13,487 bases of DNA. Source: UBA5109 sp038148435 (GTDB lineage Bacteria > Pseudomonadota > Gammaproteobacteria > Pseudomonadales > Pseudohongiellaceae). Shown here piece by piece: positions 1 through 6,580 of the stretch. The DNA lies in contig JAYQVM010000043.1 in the NCBI GenBank assembly GCA_038148435.1, positions 1 to 13,487 of the forward strand. Direction: 5' to 3'. Positions within the stretch are counted from its first letter, which is position 1, and every line of letters begins with the position of its first letter. The notes under the pieces are model-generated. The model was not told the origin of the DNA and did not search any database. It saw only the letters and a list, made by a program, of their open reading frames with translations. Position numbers and translations under genes: made by a program.

Positions 1-2
1 AA

Positions 3-380
3 GTTACTCATCTCGTGAACGACGCACGGAGTCTCGGCTATTCTGATGAAGACGCACAGATCTTAGTAGATGCGTTACAGACCTCTCGTTCCGTTATTTC
101 AGCCAAGCACGCAGCCTATGTCGACAAGCCTGACGCCGAAAGAATGCCTGACATGTCCAGAGAGCTCATCGAAGAGACGGTCGTGGGAATGGTCTCGCCA
201 AAAGAGCGGCTCTCAAAACGAGACCGGAACTACATGGTGAACCTGCTCTATAAAGAAGTAGAAAAAGATAACGACCCGGTCCAGCGGCTCATGCTCAAGA
301 TCGAGGCGCACCGAAAGCTGATGCGCTACGAGCAGCGGGCGGTTAACCGGCTACGCGGGGCGGCGAAAGGGCAAAAATAG
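3..380 (+). CDS. Hypothetical charged protein, 5' end cut by the window
   Basis: The reading frame is open from base 3 to the TAG ending at 380. A GTG at position 15 could start a 121-residue product, but no Shine-Dalgarno precedes it and the frame continues to the window edge. I therefore read this as the C-terminal part of a longer protein. It is rich in Arg, Lys, Glu and Asp and has no hydrophobic segment, so it is probably soluble and helical. The C-terminal third (from about MLKIEAHRKLMRYEQ) is a strongly basic amphipathic stretch that could bind nucleic acid or a partner; that is inference only. I recognise no family. It converges on the WecA-like gene with a 67-base gap. Its base composition is more balanced than that of its AT-rich neighbour. 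Confidence 0.55.
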   Translation, partial: VTHLVNDARSLGYSDEDAQILVDALQTSRSVISAKHAAYVDKPDAERMPDMSRELIEETVVGMVSPKERLSKRDRNYMVNLLYKEVEKDNDPVQRLMLKIEAHRKLMRYEQRAVNRLRGAAKGQK

Positions 381-425
381 AAAAAAATAACAAAACGAAC
401 CCAAATGGCAGGGGAGGCAGAGCAG

Positions 426-443
426 CGATAATAGGCTTTATCG
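426..443. other. Short inverted repeat between convergent genes
   Basis: CGATAA (426-431) and TTATCG (438-443) form a perfect 6-bp stem with a 6-base loop. It lies in the 67-base gap between the stop codons of the two convergent genes. Neither strand has a T-run directly after the stem, so it is not a convincing intrinsic terminator. The rest of this gap shows nothing else I can support. Confidence 0.2.
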
Positions 444-447
444 ATGG

Positions 448-1473
448 TTAGACAGCTGTATGTGATGATTTGTATTTCGAAGCTAAAATAAGCACACTGG
501 TATGCATAACTAAACTCATCACATACACTGCCAGAAGAATCGAATGAGTTGCACCAAGCATCAACAAACCTATACCTGTTGCTGCCCAAAAAATAGCTGT
601 GCCCATGATGATAAATACGGTGAGGACCTTATTATTGACTGCGTCGGCAATAAAGTAATGCATGTGGTCCCTGCCTGCCGTCGAAAGGCTTTTCCTATCA
701 AAAAAAGTTCTTTTTATCATGACCCCCAGCGTCTCATTCAGCGGGACGGTAATAATAAACAGCACAAGGACAGGCGAAATATTAAAAATATTGCCTTCTA
801 GTATGTAGCCTTGGGAAAACTCAATGAGCCTTACGGCGAGAAATAGCCCCAATAGATAGGCTCCACCGTCACCTAAAAATATGCGAGCTTTTTTCTTTAT
901 ATAAAACCTAAAATTTTGCAACAAAAAGCCCAAAGTCGCTCCAGTAATGATATAAAAACCGGCGGGGTGGTAATTTAAAGCCGCATACAAAATGATCAGT
1001 GTAACAAAGAAAATAGAAACACATAGGCCGTCTAGTCCATCGATTAAATTCATTGCGTTCATTAGGCCGACTATCGCAAAGATAGTAAACAGATAGGAAG
1101 CATATCCGTTCAGCATAAGTTCACTACCAAAGAGACTGCCAAGGCTATAAATCTGAATTTGTGACGCCACTAGGCTCGCTATGATGACCTGGCCTATTAC
1201 CCGTAGGTATGGCTTAAGATGAAGACGATCGTCAAGGACTCCCAAAGTTAATGCCAAAAAATAGGGCGCAATATAATTTGATGTTTGAGCAAAAGTAAAC
1301 GCAAAAATGGTAATAAATATGATAATTCCTCCGATGAGAGGAACCTCTCCCTCATGAGATTTTCTCATGTCGGGTCTATCAACGAGTCCAGCCGACCTTG
1401 CTAACTTGTGCAACGGGAAACTAAGGAGCAAGCTCACAAGTGTCGCTAGGACGAATAAGGTATAGCTTTGCAT
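448..1473 (-). CDS. wecA: WecA-like undecaprenyl-phosphate sugar-1-phosphate transferase
   Basis: This is an integral membrane enzyme of the MraY/WecA family (glycosyltransferase family 4). Members move a sugar-1-phosphate, GlcNAc-1-P in WecA itself, from a UDP-sugar to undecaprenyl phosphate, the first step of O-antigen or similar glycan assembly. The 341-residue length is normal and the hydrophobic segments fit about ten membrane helices. Family motifs appear in order: VDRPDMRKSHEGEVPLIGG (31-49), the Asp pair D81-D82 in GVLDDR, NAMNLIDGLDGL (139-150, with D145 and D148), and FLGDGG (199-204). The last cytoplasmic loop reads GRDHMHY (267-273), where E. coli WecA has DRxHIHH, so the final His is Tyr. 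PLNE (244-247) replaces PLMD. The ATG at 1473 has only a weak ribosome site. The gene is very AT-rich (17 of 60 bases are G or C at 1261-1320), suggesting acquisition. The exact sugar is not determinable. Confidence 0.85.
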   Translation of the reverse strand: MQSYTLFVLATLVSLLLSFPLHKLARSAGLVDRPDMRKSHEGEVPLIGGIIIFITIFAFTFAQTSNYIAPYFLALTLGVLDDRLHLKPYLRVIGQVIIASLVASQIQIYSLGSLFGSELMLNGYASYLFTIFAIVGLMNAMNLIDGLDGLCVSIFFVTLIILYAALNYHPAGFYIITGATLGFLLQNFRFYIKKKARIFLGDGGAYLLGLFLAVRLIEFSQGYILEGNIFNISPVLVLFIITVPLNETLGVMIKRTFFDRKSLSTAGRDHMHYFIADAVNNKVLTVFIIMGTAIFWAATGIGLLMLGATHSILLAVYVMSLVMHTSVLILASKYKSSHTAV

Positions 1474-1513
1474 AAGCTTTACTTACTGAATTAAAGCGTG
1501 CACCTTATCATTG

Positions 1514-1540
1514 CTAATATAGAATCACAATATTTTTCAA
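1514..1540 (-). promoter_or_regulatory. Weak candidate promoter for the WecA-like gene
   Basis: On the - strand, TTGAAA (bases 1540-1535) precedes TATTAG (1519-1514) with a 15-base spacer, about 40 bases upstream of the ATG at 1473. The -35 is good, but the spacer is short and the -10 matches the consensus at only four of six positions. The region is AT-rich, so chance matches are likely. Confidence 0.2.
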
Positions 1541-1568
1541 GCAGATAAAGACTAAAACTAAATAATAT

Positions 1569-1602
1569 TTGACCTTTTTTTTATGCATAGAAATGCTATT
1601 AT
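1569..1602 (+). promoter_or_regulatory. Candidate extended -10 promoter for smc and the downstream cluster
   Basis: TGCTATTAT at 1594-1602 is a TGn-extended -10 box (TATTAT at 1597-1602). A consensus-like TTGACC lies at 1569-1574, but its 22-base spacing is too long for a standard -35, so the extended -10 probably carries the activity. Transcription would begin near 1609 and give a leader of about 28 bases before the smc ATG. A GGAGG at 1603-1607 is 29 bases from that ATG, too far to act as its ribosome site. Confidence 0.4.
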
Positions 1603-1636
1603 GGAGGTGTTAACTTCAATAATATAACGGATCTTC

Positions 1637-4600
1637 ATGAGGCTTAAGAGCATAAAATTAGCCGGTTTTAAATCATTCGTAGATCCGACCACAGTTAACC
1701 TCCCCAGTAATCTCTGCGCCGTCGTCGGCCCCAACGGTTGTGGAAAATCCAATATCATTGACGCTGTTCGTTGGGTTATGGGAGAGAGCTCCGCAAAAAA
1801 TCTCCGCGGCGAACAAATGACCGATGTCATCTTCAATGGTTCCAGCACCCGCAAGCCGGTGGGGCAGGCATCAGTAGAGCTGATCTTTGATAACAGCGAC
1901 CGCACCGTCAAAGGCCAATACGCCAGTTTTAATGAAATCTCCGTGAAGCGGATTGTGAACTCTGAGGCCCAGTCCACATATCTGCTGAATGGCGAAAAAT
2001 GTCGGCGCCGAGATATTACCGATATCTTCCTGGGTACCGGTCTGGGCCCTCGTTCATATTCCATCATTGAGCAGGGAATGGTCTCGCGCCTGATTGAATC
2101 CAAGCCTGAAGAGCTTCGAATTTTCATTGAAGAAGCTGCAGGCATCTCCAAGTACAAGGAGCGTCGTCGAGAAACGGAGAACCGTATCAAGCGCACCAAG
2201 GAAAATCTGGAAAGGCTGACGGACATTCGCGAAGAGCTGGAGCGCCAATTGCAGCATCTCCAGCGCCAGGCTAAGGCAGCTGAGCGCTACAAGGAATACA
2301 AACAGCAAGAGCGGGATACCCGCGCACAGCTCAACGGCATGCGCTGGCGTGATTTTGATGCCGAGGTCAGCAAGGCCCAGCAGACTATCCGTGAGCTGGA
2401 GGTCAAACTGGAAGCCAGCATTGCCTCGGCACGCGCCTTTGAGGCAGAGATCGAAAAACAACGAGACGCCAACGTAGATATCCAGGACGCTTACCAGAAG
2501 GTGCAGGCCAGCTATTTCTCACTAGGTAGCGAGATCAGTAAAATCGAACAGAATATCGAGTACCAGCGTCAGCGCCAGCTGGAGCTTAATGAAGAGCTTG
2601 GAAATATTCGTGAGAGCCTGGGTAAAGCACAACAGGAAATGCGTGAAGACAGTGAGCAGATTGAGCAGATTCAGGCTGTCATTGAAGGGGTACAACCCAG
2701 TCTACAGGCCGCTCGAGAGCAAGAACAGGTGGCCAATACCGCATTGGATACGGCCGAACAGGGCATGAGCGCCTGGCAGCATGACTGGGATCAGTTCAAC
2801 GCCGATTCAGCCGAGACTACCCGCCTAGCCGATGTGGAACAGCAGCGCATCAAGCACCTGGAAAACATTGTCGAGCGCGGTATCCAGCGACAGAGCAGCC
2901 TGAAAAATGAAAGTGAAAATCTACATACCGAAAACGAAGAGCAGATCATTCAGACCTTGAACAAACAGATTAGCGATCTGGAAACTAGTGCCGACGCGTT
3001 GCAAAATCAAAATGAAGGTCTACTTGCCAATATTGACAAGACAAGGCAGGAACTCAATCAATCTGATAGCCAGTTAGCTGACCGGCGTAGTGAACTGCAA
3101 AGCCAGCTGGGGAAACGGGCTTCACTGGAAGTATTACAGCAGGCAGCGCTCAGCCAGGAAGAAAACGCCAGTCAGTGGCTCAGCGAGCACCAGCTGGCCC
3201 AGAACAAAAGACTCCTGGATGAGTTGGTGGTCGACAATGGCTGGGAGCTGGCGGTTGAAACGGTACTGGGTGACCAGATGCAGGCCGTCTACGTGGAGGA
3301 TCTGGGTAGTCTGAATGAACTGCTAGAAAGCTTTAATGAAGGCCTACTGCATTTTGTCGATGGCGGAAGCGCTCTGACCCATTCTAATAATGAGGCCTTT
3401 CAAGGTCGGGCCCTCAGCACAAAAGTTCAGGCGGGTAAAAATCTAGATGGTCTGCTATCGGGTATCTATACCGCCGAATCGCTGGCCGATGCGCTAGCTC
3501 TGCGCAGTCAACTGCAGGCACATGAATCCATTATCACTACCGAAGGTATCTGGATAGGCGCCAACTGGCTGCGCGTTGCCAAAGGTATGGATAAGGAAAG
3601 TAGTGTCTTAAAGCGCAAGGAAGAACTCGAAGGGCTGGCTGTGTTGATCAAAAACCTGCAGGCTCAAATTGAGGAAAACATGGCGTACACAGAACAACTA
3701 CGCCAGCAATTACTGACAGCAGAGCATGAAAAAGAAGAGTATCTTGAAAAACTCTCCTATCTGAACAAGCAAGAAGCAGGCCTGAAGTCCGAGCGATCAG
3801 CAGCTAAAGTAAAAGTCGAGCAGGTCAATGAGCGGCGTGAGCGTATCGCAAAGGAAATAGAAGAGCTGGCACAGCAGGTCAAGCAGGAACAAGACAACAT
3901 AGCGAGTTCTCGTGAAAAGCTCCAGCAGGCCCTCGAGCGTATGGCAATGGATACGGACAAGCGAGAGCATCTCTTGCAGCAGCGTGATGCGGTTCGCGAG
4001 CAGCTCGATTCATGCCGTCAGGTAGCCAGGGCAGCGCGCGAGCGTAGCCATGAAATTGATCTGCATCACCAGACCCAGGCCACCCAGCTGGCTTCCCTTA
4101 AAACCGCTCTTGAGCGTGTGAGCAGCCAGGTTGAATCATACCAAAACCGGCAGCAGCAACTGGAAGGCAGCCTGAAGCAGAGTGATGATCCAATCCCGAA
4201 GCTCAAGCAGGAACTAGAAGTAAAACTCACCTCGCGTGTCTCTATTGAAAATGAAATGTACGCCGCTAAAGCCAGCTTAGATGATGTTGAACACGAGCTT
4301 CGAGAGCTGGAAAAACGCCGTAATGAAGCTCAGGAAAATGCCCAGGGCATTCGTGAAAGTTTGTCAAACAAGCGCCTGAGTATCGAAGGAGCGAATGTCA
4401 AACGCGAAGCGCTGGCAGAGGAAATCGCCAAAGCTTCTTATAATCTGGAAAACCTTCTAGAGAGTCTGCCAGAAGACTTAACGGCGGAAAACTGTGAAGA
4501 AGAACTGGAGAAGCTTAACAACCGCATCCAGCGTCTAGGGGCCATCAATCTGGCGGCCATCGATGAATACACGGCGCAGTCCGAACGAAAAATTTATCTG

Positions 4601-5149
4601 GATCAGCAGAATGAAGATCTGGAGAAAGCGCTCAATACGCTGCGAAATGCCATCAAGAAAATTGATCGTGAAACCAGATCTCGCTTCAAGGAAACCTTTG
4701 ACAAGATCAATGCCGGTCTGCAGGACTTGTTCCCTAAAATATTCGGTGGGGGCCATGCTTATCTTGACATGATTGGAGAGGATCTGCTCGATACAGGTGT
4801 CGCCATCATGGCTAGGCCGCCGGGCAAGCGCAACAGCACCATCCATTTGTTATCTGGGGGCGAAAAAGCCATGACGGCCATTGCGCTGGTGTTCTCAATT
4901 TTCCATTTGAATCCTTCACCCTTTTGTATGCTTGACGAGGTTGATGCGCCACTGGATGACGCTAACATTGGTCGTTATGCGAACTTGGTCAAGGAAATGT
5001 CCAACATCATTCAGTTTATCTTTATCACGCATAACCGCCTGACCATGGAGTCCGCCAATCAATTGATGGGGGTCACCATGCAGGAGCCGGGTGTTTCAAG
5101 GCTGGTTTCGGTGGATATTGATGAAGCAGCTGAAATGGCGGCCATGTAG
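1637..5149 (+). CDS. smc: Chromosome partition protein SMC
   Basis: SMC is the core ATPase of the bacterial Smc-ScpAB condensin, which loops and organises newly replicated DNA so that chromosomes separate. The 1170 residues show the full architecture. The N-terminal ABC half-head has Walker A GPNGCGKSN at 31-39. A long coiled coil runs from about 170 to 520, a hinge from about 523 to 660, and a second coiled coil from about 665 to 1010. The C-terminal half-head has the signature LSGGEK (1072-1077) and Walker B with D1100-E1101 in FCMLDEVDAPLDD. The D-loop Asp residues follow. No in-frame start exists upstream because TAA at 1625-1627 blocks the frame. The ATG at 1637 gives the standard N-terminus, with only a minimal GGA five bases before it. 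It is the first gene of the cluster with zipA and ligA. The hinge lacks the usual GG-rich dimer motif (see findings). scpA and scpB are not in this window. Confidence 0.97.
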   Translation: MRLKSIKLAGFKSFVDPTTVNLPSNLCAVVGPNGCGKSNIIDAVRWVMGESSAKNLRGEQMTDVIFNGSSTRKPVGQASVELIFDNSDRTVKGQYASFNEISVKRIVNSEAQSTYLLNGEKCRRRDITDIFLGTGLGPRSYSIIEQGMVSRLIESKPEELRIFIEEAAGISKYKERRRETENRIKRTKENLERLTDIREELERQLQHLQRQAKAAERYKEYKQQERDTRAQLNGMRWRDFDAEVSKAQQTIRELEVKLEASIASARAFEAEIEKQRDANVDIQDAYQKVQASYFSLGSEISKIEQNIEYQRQRQLELNEELGNIRESLGKAQQEMREDSEQIEQIQAVIEGVQPSLQAAREQEQVANTALDTAEQGMSAWQHDWDQFNADSAETTRLADVEQQRIKHLENIVERGIQRQSSLKNESENLHTENEEQIIQTLNKQISDLETSADALQNQNEGLLANIDKTRQELNQSDSQLADRRSELQSQLGKRASLEVLQQAALSQEENASQWLSEHQLAQNKRLLDELVVDNGWELAVETVLGDQMQAVYVEDLGSLNELLESFNEGLLHFVDGGSALTHSNNEAFQGRALSTKVQAGKNLDGLLSGIYTAESLADALALRSQLQAHESIITTEGIWIGANWLRVAKGMDKESSVLKRKEELEGLAVLIKNLQAQIEENMAYTEQLRQQLLTAEHEKEEYLEKLSYLNKQEAGLKSERSAAKVKVEQVNERRERIAKEIEELAQQVKQEQDNIASSREKLQQALERMAMDTDKREHLLQQRDAVREQLDSCRQVARAARERSHEIDLHHQTQATQLASLKTALERVSSQVESYQNRQQQLEGSLKQSDDPIPKLKQELEVKLTSRVSIENEMYAAKASLDDVEHELRELEKRRNEAQENAQGIRESLSNKRLSIEGANVKREALAEEIAKASYNLENLLESLPEDLTAENCEEELEKLNNRIQRLGAINLAAIDEYTAQSERKIYLDQQNEDLEKALNTLRNAIKKIDRETRSRFKETFDKINAGLQDLFPKIFGGGHAYLDMIGEDLLDTGVAIMARPPGKRNSTIHLLSGGEKAMTAIALVFSIFHLNPSPFCMLDEVDAPLDDANIGRYANLVKEMSNIIQFIFITHNRLTMESANQLMGVTMQEPGVSRLVSVDIDEAAEMAAM

Positions 5150-5168
5150 TAAGCGCGGGAGTTTAAGT

Positions 5169-5258
5169 ATGGCAGCTCTTATGTCAGACTATGTCAGCGT
5201 GAATCAAGATAACAACAACCTATTTTGCAACTTTTCTGGAGTCAGCTCATGGATATGA
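5169..5258 (+). CDS. Possible 29-residue leader ORF overlapping the zipA start
   Basis: The ATG at 5169 follows GGGAG (5157-5161) with an ideal 7-base spacing. Twenty-nine codons later it ends at TGA 5256-5258, inside the first codons of zipA in another frame. The predicted peptide begins MAALMSDYVSVNQ and contains NNN and FCNF; it has no signal peptide or known domain. The 99-base smc-zipA gap is long compared with the tight joints elsewhere in this cluster, and this ORF fills most of it. A ribosome ending here would stop on the zipA start, so it could couple zipA translation to upstream translation. Against it: 29 codons can occur by chance. Two TATGTCAG copies, 10 bases apart (5180-5187 and 5190-5197), lie within it. 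Confidence 0.3.
   Translation: MAALMSDYVSVNQDNNNLFCNFSGVSSWI
5238..5251 (+). promoter_or_regulatory. Ribosome binding site that decides the zipA start
   Basis: GGAG at 5238-5241 lies seven bases before the ATG at 5249. The longer reading from TTG at 5225 has no comparable site and would add eight residues before the MDMRDWL that resembles the usual ZipA N-terminus. The 5249 start is therefore preferred. Confidence 0.7.
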
Positions 5259-6580
5259 GGGACTGGCTGATTATCATTGTTATTGTCGGTATAGTCGTTA
5301 TTTTAGCTGACGGTTATCGACGTAAATATAAAAATAGCATCCGTATCAAAATCGATAAGAATATTCCGCCCCAGGATGCATTCGATGATGATCCGATGGA
5401 AACTTTAGAATTGCCCAATGGAGGAGCTCGAATAAAACATCGGCATAACTTGGCGGGACAGATAGAGTCAGATTATCCAGAAGAAGATGATCGATATGAG
5501 GAAGATGAGCCTCTTGAGGGAAACGTGCCGGTCCTAATGGATGCTTTAGAAATAAGTAGCAAGAATAAAACAACAGGCTCGCAAAAACAGGGAGCTGAGA
5601 GCGTTGCCGGTTCGGATCTTGTAGTTGAAGATGATCTTGAAGATGCTGAAGACTGGGATGATGAATACGATGGAGACTATAAAGAGCATGAAAACGATGA
5701 AGATTTTCTAGTCGATACAGGGGCAGAAAAAGAGAAGAACTTTGAAGCTTTTGTCACATCAGACAGCATTAAAGACTTGAATACTAGTCAGGATGACAAA
5801 GACGTTTTCGCAGAAGAAGGAGAGAGCGATATCGATGAAGGCGAAGGTGAAGGTGAAGGCTCTCTCTCTTCTGTCAAAGTTAATCGTTGGGATTCGCCAA
5901 TAGCAGAAAGGAGTAACGGGCGTATTGAGCCCAGTCTGGGCGAACTAGACCCCTTGTCAACGGATGAGTTGGATGACAAACCACAGCATCTACGTAAAGT
6001 AGATAACCCCATTAGTAAACCCAAAACAAAAGATAAAACAAAGTACAAAGCAAGGCCTGCGCATAAAGATAGCCCCCAAACTGAACTTTTTTCAGAATCG
6101 CCTGAAGATTATTTCCAGGATGAAACACAAGACGATGATAAGTATCTTGAGCCTGAAAGTGTCATTGTTATCAATGTAATGGCAAAGCGTGGAGAGTACT
6201 TTGCCGGCAAAGCACTGTTACCAATACTTCTGCAGCAAGGCATGCAACTGGGTAAGATGAGTATCTTCCACAAACATGCCGATACGGAGGGTAACGGTCC
6301 TACAATGTTTAGCATGGCCAATATGGTGAAACCTGGCACCTTCGACGTTAGCCAGATGGATGAATTTACCACGGCGGGAGTCAGTTTTTTTCTGCAACTT
6401 CCTAATCAGCTAGGCAATATGCGCTGCTTTGAAGAGATGCTTATGGCCGCCAACAGCATTAAGCAAAGTCTCAACGGCGAGCTCAAAGATGAAAACCGCA
6501 GTGTAATCACGCGCCAGACTATAGAGCATTGCCGTCAACGTATTCAGGATTTTGAGCTGGCTCAGCTCTCGCAGAAATAA
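5249..6580 (+). CDS. zipA: Cell division protein ZipA
   Basis: ZipA is an inner-membrane division protein that binds the C-terminal tail of FtsZ and tethers the Z ring to the membrane early in divisome assembly. From the ATG at 5249 it has 443 residues. The N-terminus MDMRDWL leads straight into one membrane helix (about 5-22), then a basic stop-transfer stretch (RRKYK). A linker of roughly 270 residues follows, very rich in Asp and Glu, including an (EG)4 run. A Lys-rich patch (SKPKTKDKTKYKARP) precedes the globular C-terminal FtsZ-binding domain (about 302-440), recognisable by VIVINVMAKRGEYFAGKALL and the later VSFFLQLPNQ. The protein is longer than E. coli ZipA (328 residues), and its linker is acidic rather than Pro/Gln-rich. 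Its TAA shares one base with the ligA ATG. Position between smc and ligA supports the call. Confidence 0.93.
   Translation: MDMRDWLIIIVIVGIVVILADGYRRKYKNSIRIKIDKNIPPQDAFDDDPMETLELPNGGARIKHRHNLAGQIESDYPEEDDRYEEDEPLEGNVPVLMDALEISSKNKTTGSQKQGAESVAGSDLVVEDDLEDAEDWDDEYDGDYKEHENDEDFLVDTGAEKEKNFEAFVTSDSIKDLNTSQDDKDVFAEEGESDIDEGEGEGEGSLSSVKVNRWDSPIAERSNGRIEPSLGELDPLSTDELDDKPQHLRKVDNPISKPKTKDKTKYKARPAHKDSPQTELFSESPEDYFQDETQDDDKYLEPESVIVINVMAKRGEYFAGKALLPILLQQGMQLGKMSIFHKHADTEGNGPTMFSMANMVKPGTFDVSQMDEFTTAGVSFFLQLPNQLGNMRCFEEMLMAANSIKQSLNGELKDENRSVITRQTIEHCRQRIQDFELAQLSQK
5837..5860 (+). repeat. Four tandem GAAGGY hexamers in the zipA linker
   Basis: GAAGGC, GAAGGT, GAAGGT, GAAGGC run without a break and encode (Glu-Gly)4. 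The run is flanked by GAGAGAGC (5820-5827) and GCTCTCTC (5859-5866), a perfect 8-bp inverted repeat that could place the hexamers in a hairpin loop of about 31 bases. Such short repeats can slip during replication and change linker length in frame. Confidence 0.7.

Noticed and set aside
544..801. An 85-codon + strand ORF with many Cys residues inside the transferase gene
   Set aside because: The CxxC-like pattern (TCCCPKNSC) looked like a metal site, but the ORF is antisense to conserved membrane segments of the WecA-like protein and lacks a ribosome site.
1558..2226. A 222-codon - strand ORF over the start of smc
   Set aside because: It is antisense to the highly conserved SMC head domain, and its Ser/Arg-rich composition is typical of shadow translation.
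5180..5197. Two TATGTCAG copies as an operator or attachment site
   Set aside because: Only two 8-base direct copies exist with no symmetry or flanking mobile gene; chance or coding repetition is sufficient.
5225..5248. TTG at 5225 as the zipA start
   Set aside because: It has no ribosome site, while the ATG at 5249 has GGAG at seven-base spacing and gives a typical ZipA N-terminus.
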